From the NCBI GenBank assembly GCA_041392475.1, contig JAWKLZ010000001.1, positions 1,240,001 to 1,304,000 on the forward strand: a DNA stretch of 64,000 nt. Reading direction: 5' to 3'. The stretch is from Chitinophagales bacterium (GTDB taxonomy: Bacteria; Bacteroidota; Bacteroidia; Chitinophagales; UBA2359). The notes beneath the pieces were generated by a model. That model was not told where the DNA came from and did not search any database. It saw only the letters and a program-made list of their open reading frames with translations. Positions 1 through 9,976 of the stretch are shown piece by piece. Each line of letters starts with the position of its first letter. Positions within the stretch are counted from its first letter, which is position 1. A program made the position numbers and the translations under genes.

Positions 1-670
1 TTCCATTTTGATGAATATCGGCAGCGAGCCCAAAACTTCTCAAAATGGTATGGTCACAACCATTTGTTGGAGTATGGCAAATCGAGTTGATTATGCTTTT
101 GAAGGTATCATTGTTTCGGCAGGCGCTACCATTGAGTGGATCAAAAACCAATTGGGTTTATTTGAAAACACAGGTGATTTGGAGGCCATCTGCCTTTCGT
201 TAGAGGACAATGGAGGAGTTTATATTGTTCCCGCATTCAGTGGTTTGGGCGCACCACATTGGGATATGAATAGAAAAGCGAGTATAGAGGGTTTGTCATT
301 TGATTCTACCAAAAATCATGTAATCCGTGCGGCTGTAGAATCCGTTTCTTATCAAATCAAAGATGTGATTGAAGCCATGGAAGCAGATTCAGGTACACCA
401 CTAACGGAGCTTAAAATAGATGGAGGCATTACCTCCAATAAGTTCGTAGTTCAGTTTCTTGCAGACCTACTCCAGCGAAAAGTAACCAATATTAAAATTG
501 CAGATGTCTCTGCTTTGGGAGCAGCCTATCTCGCTGGTCTGGACGCAGGGGTTTATCAAAATATTGACCACCTCAAAACCTTCAATCAGGATTCTACAAG
601 CACCTTAGCAGGAGCAAATTCGATGAAAGTAAAAGACTATTACGAAGGATGGAAACGGGTGATTGGTTGA
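1..670 (+). CDS. glpK: FGGY carbohydrate kinase, glycerol kinase-like (3' part)
   Basis: This is the C-terminal half of an FGGY-family sugar kinase; the frame is open from base 2, so the gene begins before the window. The visible 222 or so residues carry the second actin-like ATPase domain of the family. Recognisable glycerol kinase signatures are VPAFSGLGAPHWD, the helix ESVSYQIKDVIEAM, the nucleotide-binding LKIDGGITSNKFVVQF and the late ALGAAYLAGL. Glycerol kinase phosphorylates glycerol to sn-glycerol-3-phosphate in the cytoplasm; closely related FGGY kinases act on xylulose or other sugars, and without the N-terminal substrate pocket I cannot exclude those. It lies 43 bp upstream of the pectate lyase gene on the same strand, but its role in pectin use is uncertain. 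The ATG at 11 is internal, not a start. Confidence 0.82.
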   Translation, partial: SILMNIGSEPKTSQNGMVTTICWSMANRVDYAFEGIIVSAGATIEWIKNQLGLFENTGDLEAICLSLEDNGGVYIVPAFSGLGAPHWDMNRKASIEGLSFDSTKNHVIRAAVESVSYQIKDVIEAMEADSGTPLTELKIDGGITSNKFVVQFLADLLQRKVTNIKIADVSALGAAYLAGLDAGVYQNIDHLKTFNQDSTSTLAGANSMKVKDYYEGWKRVIG

Positions 671-713
671 ATATTATTGAAAAAATATCCATATAAATAA
701 AATCAGGTATCAA

Positions 714-3700
714 ATGATTTTTAAAAAAGTAAAAATGCATAAAGTTTCTATTGCTCTGCTTTTGTTTATCTTGAACTTAACCAATTTAAATGCACAACAA
801 CTGGCATTCCCAGGAGCAGAAGGCGGAGGCTGTTATACGGTAGGAGGACGTGGAGGAATCGTATATGAAGTCACCAATCTATCCGATTCGGGTGAGGGAA
901 GTTTGCGATATGGCATCGAACTCAACGTACCTCGAACGATAGTTTTTAGGGTCTCTGGAAACATAGAACTAACCAAGGATCTCAACATACGAAACGACAA
1001 CCTCACCATTGCAGGTCAGACTGCTCCAGGTGACGGAATCTGCATCAGCAATTGGAGTGTTTTTGTCAGTGCCGACAATGTCATTATCCGCTACATTCGT
1101 TTTAGACCTGGTGATGTATCGCACGAAGGAGTTGATGCACTGGGCGGTAGAGGTGGCAACAATGTAATAATTGACCATTGCACAACAAGCTGGAGCGTAG
1201 ATGAAATCGCTTCCTTTTACGGCAACACCAATTTTACGATGCAATGGAGTATGCTCTACGAAAGCCTGAGAATCTCTGTTCACGGCAAAGGCAGGCATGG
1301 ATTTTCGGGAATTTGGGGTGGCAACAAAGCCACTTTTCACCACAATCTAATCGCACATTCTGACAGTCGAAATCCCCGATTGTGCGGAAGTCGCTATTCA
1401 GACAAGCCCGAAGAGGAAAATGTCGACATCAGGAACAATGTATTTTACAACTACGGAGGAAATAGTGGCTACGCTGGCGAAGGAGGTCAATATACTTTTA
1501 TCAACAACTATTACAAACCTGGACCAGCAACTACCAATGAAGAGGTTAGAAACCGAATTTTTGAACCTTGGGCAGATGATGGGAAAAACAAACAACCCAA
1601 AGGCGTTTATGGTAAATTCTTTTTAAGTGGGAACTATGTAAATGGCAGCGAATCGGTTACAAATGATAATTGGTTGGGTGTTCATCCCAAAATAGATGAA
1701 TTCCCCTCTTTGACAAAAGACGATTTCAAGTTAGACTCTCCATTTACAGTCGGTCTTATCCAAACACAAACAGCTATAAACGCCTACAATAGTGTATTGG
1801 CAAATGCAGGAACAAGCATTGTCAGAGATACTTTAGACAAACGTGTAGTTGAGGAAACCCGAAAAGGTACTTACACCCATGAAGGTTCTAATGGCAGTAC
1901 AAATGGATTGATTGACTCACAAAACGATGTAGGTGGCTGGCCTAAACTGAAAAGCACAACCGCACCGACCGACTCTGACCACGATGGTATGCCAGATGAT
2001 TGGGAATCAAAAAAAGGTCTTAACCCCAATGATGACGCTGACGGAAACACCGTTTCGACTGATGGCTATACAAATCTCGAAAAATACCTCAATAGCATAG
2101 AGTTTTTGAATCCTGTTGGCAACTATCAATTGACAAAACTCACTGAATCAAGCTACAAACTTCAATGGCAGGACAATTACCTCGCTGAGGAGGGTTTTAT
2201 TGTAGAACGCTCCTACAATAATGGTGAGTTTGAAGAAATCGCAAAATTGCCTAAATATACGGACAGTTATATTGACAGTTCTGTTTTACCCAGATTGGTG
2301 ACTTACCGAGTCATTGCATACAACGCTAACAATAGCACGCCACGAACATCAAGTATCTCTACCTCAAGTATTTTGATGAGCCAACATGTAGATATTACTG
2401 TTGCACAGGATGGAAGTGGAGACTACAAAACCATCAACGAAGCAATCAAACAAATTCCTGAAAATGGCAATGAAAGAGTAGTAATTTTCATTAAAAACGG
2501 TCTATATCATGAAAGATTTAGAATCATACAAGACAACCTTACACTCATTGGAGAAAGTAGAGATAGTACTATCATTCAATACAGCTTGTTGCGAACTGAT
2601 GTGGACAAAACAGATTCTATTGGTGTAGCGGTTGTCAATCTTTACGCCAACGATATCATCCTAAAAAACCTGACTATTATCAATACCCAACCTAAAATAG
2701 GTCCACACGCATTCGCCATTTACGGCAAAGGAACGAGAACGATTATTGACAACTGCAAAGTGACGAGTAAGGGGGCTGATACCGTTTCCCTTTGGGATGC
2801 TGAAAATGGAATGTATTATCACACCAATTGTCATTTTGAAGGAGCAGTAGATTTTGTGTGTCCCAGAGGATGGTGTTACATTGATAGTTCCAGCTTTTTT
2901 GAAGTAAAACAAACCGCAGCACTTTGGCATGCAGGAGGTGTCAATGAAAATCAAAAATTTGTGGTCAAAAATTCTTCTTTCGATGGTGTAAAAGGCTTTC
3001 AGTTGGGGCGACACCATTACGATGCCCAATTTTATTTGATCAATTGCAGTTATTCTGAAAATATGTCCGAGAAATCCATCTATCGAGTGACTTATCCCGA
3101 TGAACCTGAAAGAGATAGACCCTACCTTTGGGGAGAAAGAAAGTATTTTTTTGGTTCTAAAAAAGAAGGTGAAACTTTTGAATGGTTGAGTGACAATGTT
3201 CAAAATGTGGATACACTTACTGCAAAATGGACTTTTGACAATCGTTGGGATCCAGAAAATACTACTCCCCCCAAATGCCTAAAAATGGATACCATTGAAG
3301 GCGAATTGAAATTGGAATTTGCAGAAGAAATGACCGTTAGAGGTGATTTGAAGATACAAAACATTGAAGGAAATACATTTTCTTACAAAAGCGGAAGTGG
3401 GGGAAAAACAATCATTTTTAGTAGAACTGGACAGTCATTAAAAGCGAATAGCTTCCATATTACAGACGGCGAATTGTTGGGTACACAAGCAACTGCTGAT
3501 GAAAGACAAGTTCAGCAAATTGCAGTGTCATCACAGACCAATCAGACGACTGATTGGTTAATAGCCAGCTTTTTAAATACCAAATCATCGGATATTCAAA
3601 TCAGTGGCAATCCCCAAATCGTTCATGCCCCCGATGGAGAAGCGGTATATTTTGATGGGATAGACGATGCCATATTTTTAGATACTATGCCATTAAAATC

Positions 3701-4127
3701 GCTGGAGGAGTTTACTGTTGAAATGATATTCAACCCTGCAAAAAATGCGCCTTTCGAGCAACGAATCCTACATATTGGTGAAATATCAGAAGACCGAATG
3801 TTACTCGAAATTCGAGCCGTTGATGACCACTGGTACTTTGATGGTTTTGCAGCTTCGGGAACCAACAAGAAAGCCCTTATTGACGAAAAATTGATACACC
3901 CACTTGGGGAATGGTACCATGTAGCTTTCGTTGTCACTCCAAATAGCCTCACCACTTATGTAAACGGAATTAGAGAACTACAAGAACCCTACTCTTTTAA
4001 TCCGATTGAAAGTGGTCAAAGCTCTATTGGAGTGCGCTTGAATAAGCTTTCATGGTTCAAAGGAAGCATTTACAAAATAAGAATTACCCCCAAACAACTT
4101 ACTAATGAAGACTTTATGGCTTTTTAG
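714..4127 (+). CDS. Multidomain PL1 pectate lyase - FN3 - CE8-like - LamG protein
   Basis: A secreted 1137-residue pectin enzyme. Residues 1-28 form a signal peptide ending LNAQ. Residues about 30-460 are a PL1 parallel beta-helix lyase (LAFPGAEGGG, GGRGG, TIAGQTAPGDG, NNYYKPGP) ending in an acidic DSDHDGMPDDW calcium-type motif. Residues about 467-550 look like an FN3 domain. Residues about 558-830 are a pectin methylesterase (CE8) fold starting DGSGDYKTINEAI. About 860-925 is a Big_5-like strand-rich linker, and about 970-1137 a LamG/concanavalin-like domain. PL1 cleaves polygalacturonate by beta-elimination; CE8 removes methyl esters. The CE8 part is divergent: Asp689, Asp713 and Arg766 align with the catalytic Asp/Asp/Arg, but the two oxyanion glutamines are replaced (His665, Ala688). 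An internal Met at base 735 is an alternative start that also gives a signal peptide. Confidence 0.9.
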   Translation: MIFKKVKMHKVSIALLLFILNLTNLNAQQLAFPGAEGGGCYTVGGRGGIVYEVTNLSDSGEGSLRYGIELNVPRTIVFRVSGNIELTKDLNIRNDNLTIAGQTAPGDGICISNWSVFVSADNVIIRYIRFRPGDVSHEGVDALGGRGGNNVIIDHCTTSWSVDEIASFYGNTNFTMQWSMLYESLRISVHGKGRHGFSGIWGGNKATFHHNLIAHSDSRNPRLCGSRYSDKPEEENVDIRNNVFYNYGGNSGYAGEGGQYTFINNYYKPGPATTNEEVRNRIFEPWADDGKNKQPKGVYGKFFLSGNYVNGSESVTNDNWLGVHPKIDEFPSLTKDDFKLDSPFTVGLIQTQTAINAYNSVLANAGTSIVRDTLDKRVVEETRKGTYTHEGSNGSTNGLIDSQNDVGGWPKLKSTTAPTDSDHDGMPDDWESKKGLNPNDDADGNTVSTDGYTNLEKYLNSIEFLNPVGNYQLTKLTESSYKLQWQDNYLAEEGFIVERSYNNGEFEEIAKLPKYTDSYIDSSVLPRLVTYRVIAYNANNSTPRTSSISTSSILMSQHVDITVAQDGSGDYKTINEAIKQIPENGNERVVIFIKNGLYHERFRIIQDNLTLIGESRDSTIIQYSLLRTDVDKTDSIGVAVVNLYANDIILKNLTIINTQPKIGPHAFAIYGKGTRTIIDNCKVTSKGADTVSLWDAENGMYYHTNCHFEGAVDFVCPRGWCYIDSSSFFEVKQTAALWHAGGVNENQKFVVKNSSFDGVKGFQLGRHHYDAQFYLINCSYSENMSEKSIYRVTYPDEPERDRPYLWGERKYFFGSKKEGETFEWLSDNVQNVDTLTAKWTFDNRWDPENTTPPKCLKMDTIEGELKLEFAEEMTVRGDLKIQNIEGNTFSYKSGSGGKTIIFSRTGQSLKANSFHITDGELLGTQATADERQVQQIAVSSQTNQTTDWLIASFLNTKSSDIQISGNPQIVHAPDGEAVYFDGIDDAIFLDTMPLKSLEEFTVEMIFNPAKNAPFEQRILHIGEISEDRMLLEIRAVDDHWYFDGFAASGTNKKALIDEKLIHPLGEWYHVAFVVTPNSLTTYVNGIRELQEPYSFNPIESGQSSIGVRLNKLSWFKGSIYKIRITPKQLTNEDFMAF

Positions 4128-4189
4128 ATATAAGAGCCAACCGCCAAACTTTAAAATAAAAATCATCTGTATAAAAAGAAAAACATAAC

Positions 4190-6991
4190 ATGACAAACCT
4201 TCTTCATTATTCCGATTTCCAAGCTAGTGTTCCGACGTTTTTCCAACGCCTTCAATACAAAACCGTTTTGTTTTTTCTTATTATTTTGTTTTTTAGCACC
4301 AAACTAACTGCTCAGGAAGATGAGTCAAACAGGATTCCTACATACGCTGTTCCGTATGAATATCCAACTATCGATGGAATCAATGAAGTTTTAAACCGTG
4401 TAAGGGTCTATTATGAATCTAGCAGCCCACAAAAAATCATTGATGCCAAAACAGGTAAAGAAATTACCGACTTTTCGAAATCAAATAAAAATGCACAGGT
4501 TTCAGAGGGCTTATCGAGCGAATGGACCTATACTCACGGCGTTGTGCTATCCGCCTTTGAATACATTGACGATGTGACGGGCAACAACAAGTTTTTTGCT
4601 AACAATACCAAGTTTTATGACCTTGTGATTGAAACCTTACCGTTTTTCCTCAAAAATGTTGAGGAATTTGGCAAAGAGGCAAATAGCGGTTGGGGAAGAA
4701 CACCCCATTTTCATGCACTCGATGACTGCGGCTCTATCGGTGCTGCAATGATAAAAACCTATTTAAAAGACAAAAATGAAGACTATCTCGAACTAATCAA
4801 TATCACCTCAGATTACATTTCCAACAAACAATTCCGATTAGAAGACGGCACTTTGGCTCGTAATCGCCCACAATACCAGTCAATATGGGCAGACGATTTA
4901 TACATGAGCGTTCCGTTTCTTGCCAACATGGGAGTACTCACTGGAGACAACAAATATTTTGATGATGCCGTCAAGCAAATTCTGCAAATGGCTGACCGAC
5001 TCTACATTCCCGAAAAAGAACTATTTGACCACGGTTGGAATGTAACATCAGGCGATTATGACCCACGATTTTATTGGGGGCGAGCCAATGGCTGGACATT
5101 GATGGCAATGGCGGAATTACTCAGCGTGTTACCAGAAAATCATCAAGGTCGGGACAAACTTTTGCACTTATACCGTTCGATGGTTCGTAGTTTGGCAGGG
5201 CTGCAAGACGGTACTGGATTTTGGCACAATATGCTGGACAAAACCGATACCTATACGGAAACATCCTGTACTGCCATGTTTACTTTTGCCATTGCCAAAG
5301 GTATCAATGAAGGATGGATCAATCATGTATATGGCCCAGTAGCTCTTACAGGCTGGAATGCCACCAAAACTCGTGTACTTGAAAATGGTGCTGTTGATGG
5401 CACTTGTGAAGGCACTACATTTGCACATGACAATACCTATTACTACAATCGAGGCAAAAGTATTCATGCCACACATGGTTATGGTCCTGTACTTTATGCA
5501 GGTGCAGAAATGATTCGTTTACTGCAAAACGACAAACTCAATGTTCTAAAAGCCAAACCCAATTCCGTCAATAGTACCTTCCATTATCTTCTGAAAAGCG
5601 AATGGCCAACTGCTCAAAACTCCAACTTAGACAAACCACGCGTTATCGTCACAAGTGATGGAGAGATTGACGATGAATGTTCTATGGTCAGATTTCTGCT
5701 CTACGCCAATGAATGGGACATTGAAGGAATTGTTACATCTAGTTCACAGTACCACTGGCATGGACACAACTGGGCGGGTGATGACTGGATTGAACCGAGT
5801 CTCGATGCCTACGCACAAGTCTATCCCAATCTCGTAAAACATGATAGTGAATACCCCACACCAGAGTACCTACAAGCACGCACTTTTCTCGGAAACGTAG
5901 AAACGGAAGGTGAAATGGATTCTATCACCTCTGGCTCACAACACATCGTGAAAGTTCTACTAGACAAATCGGACAATCACCCTATTTGGCTTCAAGCTTG
6001 GGGTGGTACGAACACCATTGCCAGAGCATTGAAAACCATTGAAGAAGAGCATCCAGAAAGAATGGTCGAGGTTGCAAACAAAATACGCTTCTTCTTTATC
6101 TGGGAACAAGATTCTACCTATCAAACCTATATCCGTCCAAATTGGGGAAAATACAACATTCTCACCATCATTTCAGATCAGTTTGAGGCAATTGCCTATC
6201 GCTGGAAGCAGGTTCAACCCAAGGAAATGCAGTCCTATTTCGAAGGAGCATGGATGAAAGAAAACATTTTGGAAAATCATGGCCCTCTATGTGGAATCTA
6301 CAAAGCTCACACACAAGGAGATAAAGATGGTTTTGAAGAAGGAGATTTTAGATCAGAAGGTGATTCCCCTGCATTTTTGCATACCATTCACACGGGATTG
6401 CGAAATATGGAATCCCCCAACTGGGGCGGCTGGGGTGGTCGTTATGTGAAAGTAAGAGAGAATACCTGGCTCGACCCTGTCCCAGTTGAAGACTATGAAT
6501 ATCCGAAAGGGCGATGGTATAGCAGCAACGGCTGGGGAAGAAGCAGTTTACGAAAAGAATCAACCACAACTGAGGAACAACGCCGAGAATACTTCAAACC
6601 AATGTGGCGGTGGTCAGATGCACTGCAAAACGATTTTGCAGCCCGAGCCGATTGGTGCGTGAATTCTTATGAAGACGCAAACCACCCTCCTATGGTTGTA
6701 CTCGCACATGCAGCAGATTTGAAAGCAAAAAAAGGAACACAAATTGCCTTGAGTGCAAAAGGAACAAGTGATCCCGACGAAGATGATTTAGAGTATCATT
6801 GGTGGATATACAAAGAAGCTAGTTCTTATGATGGTACTATAAAAATTCAAAATGACACAAAACAAGATGCCTCCTTCACAATTCCCCAAAATGCGCCTAG
6901 AGGGACAACAATCCATATTGTCTGCGAGGTGAAGGATAACGGCACACCACAATTGACGAGGTATCAGCGAGTCGTTGTAGAAATTGAATAG
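4190..6991 (+). CDS. GH105 unsaturated rhamnogalacturonyl hydrolase fused to DUF1593 (Sde182-like)
   Basis: A 933-residue exported fusion. A long N-region precedes a hydrophobic stretch ending LTAQ. Residues about 45-430 are a GH105 alpha/alpha barrel, with HALDDCGSIGA, WADDLYMSVPFL (the family's general-acid aspartate), FYWGRANGW and GFWHNMLDK. GH105 enzymes hydrolyse the terminal 4,5-unsaturated uronate left by pectin lyases. Residues about 480-800 are a Sde182 nucleoside-hydrolase-like module (PF07632, DUF1593) beginning KPRVIVTSDGEIDDE, and about 820-933 the Ig-like Sde0182 C-terminal domain (PPMVVLAHAADLKAK to the end). The DUF1593 half is closely similar to the whole of the next gene. 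The Asp-rich NH motif keeps three of four acidic positions (TSDGEIDD). The activity of DUF1593 modules is not something I can assign; the fusion suggests action on the same pectin fragment. Confidence 0.88.
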   Translation: MTNLLHYSDFQASVPTFFQRLQYKTVLFFLIILFFSTKLTAQEDESNRIPTYAVPYEYPTIDGINEVLNRVRVYYESSSPQKIIDAKTGKEITDFSKSNKNAQVSEGLSSEWTYTHGVVLSAFEYIDDVTGNNKFFANNTKFYDLVIETLPFFLKNVEEFGKEANSGWGRTPHFHALDDCGSIGAAMIKTYLKDKNEDYLELINITSDYISNKQFRLEDGTLARNRPQYQSIWADDLYMSVPFLANMGVLTGDNKYFDDAVKQILQMADRLYIPEKELFDHGWNVTSGDYDPRFYWGRANGWTLMAMAELLSVLPENHQGRDKLLHLYRSMVRSLAGLQDGTGFWHNMLDKTDTYTETSCTAMFTFAIAKGINEGWINHVYGPVALTGWNATKTRVLENGAVDGTCEGTTFAHDNTYYYNRGKSIHATHGYGPVLYAGAEMIRLLQNDKLNVLKAKPNSVNSTFHYLLKSEWPTAQNSNLDKPRVIVTSDGEIDDECSMVRFLLYANEWDIEGIVTSSSQYHWHGHNWAGDDWIEPSLDAYAQVYPNLVKHDSEYPTPEYLQARTFLGNVETEGEMDSITSGSQHIVKVLLDKSDNHPIWLQAWGGTNTIARALKTIEEEHPERMVEVANKIRFFFIWEQDSTYQTYIRPNWGKYNILTIISDQFEAIAYRWKQVQPKEMQSYFEGAWMKENILENHGPLCGIYKAHTQGDKDGFEEGDFRSEGDSPAFLHTIHTGLRNMESPNWGGWGGRYVKVRENTWLDPVPVEDYEYPKGRWYSSNGWGRSSLRKESTTTEEQRREYFKPMWRWSDALQNDFAARADWCVNSYEDANHPPMVVLAHAADLKAKKGTQIALSAKGTSDPDEDDLEYHWWIYKEASSYDGTIKIQNDTKQDASFTIPQNAPRGTTIHIVCEVKDNGTPQLTRYQRVVVEIE

Positions 6992-7053
6992 CCACAAAAT
7001 AAAACTCAACAAAATTAGCCTTTAAATTTGAACTATACATAAAACAGAAATTC

Positions 7054-8508
7054 ATGATAAAAGAACGAAATATTTTGTTGAAACAAATACTGATATTCAT
7101 CTGCATCATCGGTAGTATTCATCATACATTGGCTCAGAATACACAAGTATCAGACAAACCACGCATTATCGTCACAAGCGATGGAGAAATAGACGATGAG
7201 TGCTCCTTGGTTAGATTTCTGCTGTATGCCAATGAATGGGATATCGAAGGAATTGTTACATCAAGTTCGCAATACCACTGGCATGGACACAGGTGGGCGG
7301 GGGATGACTGGGCAGAGTCGTATCTGGATGCCTACGAAAAAGTATATCCCAATCTGCTTCAACATGACAAGGCATATCCGACAGCGGAGTACCTTAGAGA
7401 GCGTACCTTCCTCGGAAATGTCGAAACGGAAGGAGAGATGGATTCCATCACTCCTGGTTCACAGCACATAGTCAAAGTCCTCTTGGACGAATCAGACGAC
7501 CGACCTATCTGGCTTCAAGCATGGGGTGGAACCAATACCATAGCCAGAGCATTAAAAACCATTGAAGAAAATCACCCCGAAAAAATGGAGTATGTAGCAA
7601 AAAAGATTCGCTTCTACTTCATTTGGGAGCAAGATTCTACCTATCAGAGCTATATCCGACCACATTGGGGAAAGTACAACATTCTGACCATTATCTCCGA
7701 TCAGTTCATAGCCATTTTTTACCACTGGAAAAAATACCTCCCTGCCGCAGAACAAAAATTCTTAGTAGGGTCATGGATGAAGCAACACATATTAGAGAAT
7801 CACGGTGCTTTATGCTCCTTGTATAAATCTCATGAAAGCGGAGACAAAGGATTTGAAGAGGGAGATTTTAGATCTGAAGGAGATTCTCCCGCCTTCTTAC
7901 ATACCGTCAACACAGGGCTGCGTAGTATGGAATCTCCCGACTGGGGTGGTTGGGGAGGTCGTTATGTCAAAGTCCGAGAAAATACTTGGCTTGATCCCGT
8001 TCTGGATTCAACCTATCAATATCCCGAAGGTAGATGGTATGGAAATTCGGCATGGGGACGAGAACGCCTAAAAGAAGCCATCCCGAATGACAAAGAACTT
8101 ACCGCCTACCTGAAACCTATGTGGCGTTGGACAGAAGCCCTTCAAAATGATTTTGCTGCAAGAGCTGACTGGTGTGTGAAATCTTTTGAAAAAGCCAATC
8201 ACCCGCCAGTAGTAATACTTCAAAATCAGATAGATATGAAAGTCAAGCGTCAGGAGAAAGTGAAACTAAATGCAAAAAAAACCAGCGATCCTGATGGGGA
8301 TAAACTGCAATATCGCTGGTGGCAATACAAAGAAGCTGGATCTTATGCAGGCAATATTGATATACAAGATGAACAGAAACAAAAGGCCTGCTTCAAAGTC
8401 CCCAGTGATGCTACTAAAGGACAAACCATCCATATCATTTGTGAAGTAAAAGATAACGGCACACCACAATTAACAAGATATCAACGATTAGTTCTCGAAA
8501 TTAAATAA
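7054..8508 (+). CDS. Stand-alone DUF1593/Sde182 nucleoside-hydrolase-like protein
   Basis: A 484-residue exported protein with a signal peptide ending TLAQ around residue 28. Residues about 34-370 form the nucleoside-hydrolase-like Sde182 domain (KPRIIVTSDGEIDDE, QYHWHGHRWAGDDW, RTFLGNVETEGEMDSI, QAWGGTNTIARAL, NWGGWGGRY-type WGGWGGRY), and about 380-484 the Ig-like C-terminal domain. It reads as a near copy of the C-terminal half of the GH105 fusion 62 bp upstream, with most differences scattered substitutions, so tandem duplication is likely. No GH module is present. The aspartates of TSDGEIDD probably bind a metal, as in nucleoside hydrolases, but the substrate is unknown. Its position between pectin lyases points to a glycan or glycoside substrate. 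Confidence 0.88.
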   Translation: MIKERNILLKQILIFICIIGSIHHTLAQNTQVSDKPRIIVTSDGEIDDECSLVRFLLYANEWDIEGIVTSSSQYHWHGHRWAGDDWAESYLDAYEKVYPNLLQHDKAYPTAEYLRERTFLGNVETEGEMDSITPGSQHIVKVLLDESDDRPIWLQAWGGTNTIARALKTIEENHPEKMEYVAKKIRFYFIWEQDSTYQSYIRPHWGKYNILTIISDQFIAIFYHWKKYLPAAEQKFLVGSWMKQHILENHGALCSLYKSHESGDKGFEEGDFRSEGDSPAFLHTVNTGLRSMESPDWGGWGGRYVKVRENTWLDPVLDSTYQYPEGRWYGNSAWGRERLKEAIPNDKELTAYLKPMWRWTEALQNDFAARADWCVKSFEKANHPPVVILQNQIDMKVKRQEKVKLNAKKTSDPDGDKLQYRWWQYKEAGSYAGNIDIQDEQKQKACFKVPSDATKGQTIHIICEVKDNGTPQLTRYQRLVLEIK

Positions 8509-8526
8509 TCATACAAAATAAAAATC

Positions 8527-9933
8527 ATGCGTAAACATTCTTATAAAATTATATTTTTAATGTTTTTCATTTTCTGTTTTATAGACGGATTCACTCAAAA
8601 TCAATTGGCATTTCCAAGTGCAGAAGGATATGGGAAATATACTGTTGGAGGGCGAGGAGGTGCTGTATGGGAAGTGACCAACCTCAATGACTCAGGTGAA
8701 GGCAGTCTTCGTGCTGCAGTTGAAGCCTCGGGTCCAAGGACGGTTGTGTTCAGAATTTCGGGCACAATAGATTTGAAGAGCAACCTGAAAATCTCCAATC
8801 CCTACATTACCATAGCTGGACAAACAGCTCCAGGAGACGGTATTTGTATTAAAAGATACCCTTTAATAATTGGTGCCAGTCAAGTAATTATTCGACATAT
8901 ACGAGTAAGATTTGGAGATGAATCGGGTGATGCATCTGATGCTATCTCCAGCAGATACAACAAACACATTATCTTAGACCATGTGTCGGCAAGTTGGAGT
9001 GTAGATGAGACCATGTCTATTTACCATTGTGACAGCATAACAGTACAATGGTGTTTGGTGGCAGAAAGTATGTCCCATTCCAAACACGATAAAGGTTCTC
9101 ATGGATTTGGAGGTATTTGGGGATCCAACTACGGCACCTACCACCACAATTTGTTGGCCCACCACTCTAGCCGCAATCCTCGTTTCGCTTCAGGTAGTGG
9201 AAATACCGACTACAGAAACAATGTGCTGTACAATTGGGGATATCACAGTTGCTATGGGGGGGAAAAAGTACAAGTAAATAGTTCTGAGTTTGTATTCTCC
9301 AATTTTAATGTAGTGGCAAATTATTATAAACCAGGTCCAGCAACTCAACCAGGAGAAGTATCCCACCGCATTGCCAGCCCTTCAACACGTGACGGTGCTG
9401 CTGATTATGGTAAATGGTATATTGCCGAAAATGTTATGGAGGGAGATACTTCTGTTACAGCAGATAACTGGAGTGGCGGTGTACACCCACAAGGCGGAAG
9501 CGAAGATATTGCAGGATTAAAATTAGAGGAGCCGTGGCGAGCTATGCCTATCAAGCAACAAACTGCCGAGGAAGCCTATCAGGATGTTCTCAATAATGTA
9601 GGAGCTACCCTACCCAAACGTGATGCAGTTGATACCCGCATCATTGAAGAGACCCGTACAGGTACTGCCACGTATGAAGGCGCAACATACAAACAAAATC
9701 ATGCTGTATCTGATAAATCAAAAAAATGTGGAATAATTGATTCTCAATCAGATGTAGGTGGTTGGCCAGAACTGAAAAGCACAGCAGCTCCGTCTGACAC
9801 CGACCATGATGGTATGCCTGATGTTTGGGAAAAAACGAATGGTCTTAATCCAAACAATGCGGAGGATAGAAATACTATTACAGAAGATGGATATACGATG
9901 TTAGAAAAATATCTAAACAGTATTTCCAACTAA
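8527..9933 (+). CDS. PL1 pectate lyase
   Basis: A 468-residue secreted single-domain PL1 lyase. A signal peptide (residues 1-24) precedes NQLAFPSAEGYGKYTVGGRGG, the same opening as the first PL1 in the window. Parallel beta-helix features follow: TIAGQTAPGDGICI, the VSASWSVDE block, HHSSRNPRFASGSG with a candidate catalytic arginine, and NYYKPGPATQ. The C-terminus has the acidic DTDHDGMPDVWE stretch, probably a calcium-binding tail. It cleaves de-esterified polygalacturonate by beta-elimination, giving unsaturated ends that GH105 enzymes then process. It starts 18 bp after the stand-alone DUF1593 gene, so co-transcription is likely. Confidence 0.92.
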   Translation: MRKHSYKIIFLMFFIFCFIDGFTQNQLAFPSAEGYGKYTVGGRGGAVWEVTNLNDSGEGSLRAAVEASGPRTVVFRISGTIDLKSNLKISNPYITIAGQTAPGDGICIKRYPLIIGASQVIIRHIRVRFGDESGDASDAISSRYNKHIILDHVSASWSVDETMSIYHCDSITVQWCLVAESMSHSKHDKGSHGFGGIWGSNYGTYHHNLLAHHSSRNPRFASGSGNTDYRNNVLYNWGYHSCYGGEKVQVNSSEFVFSNFNVVANYYKPGPATQPGEVSHRIASPSTRDGAADYGKWYIAENVMEGDTSVTADNWSGGVHPQGGSEDIAGLKLEEPWRAMPIKQQTAEEAYQDVLNNVGATLPKRDAVDTRIIEETRTGTATYEGATYKQNHAVSDKSKKCGIIDSQSDVGGWPELKSTAAPSDTDHDGMPDVWEKTNGLNPNNAEDRNTITEDGYTMLEKYLNSISN

Positions 9934-9976
9934 TTTTGAAATTAAAATCCTTGAATCCCTTTAATAAACAATTAGA

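Noticed and set aside
8..670. Complete small kinase starting at base 8 or 11
   Set aside because: The frame is open to the window edge and the product begins in the middle of the kinase fold, so the gene is simply cut by the window.
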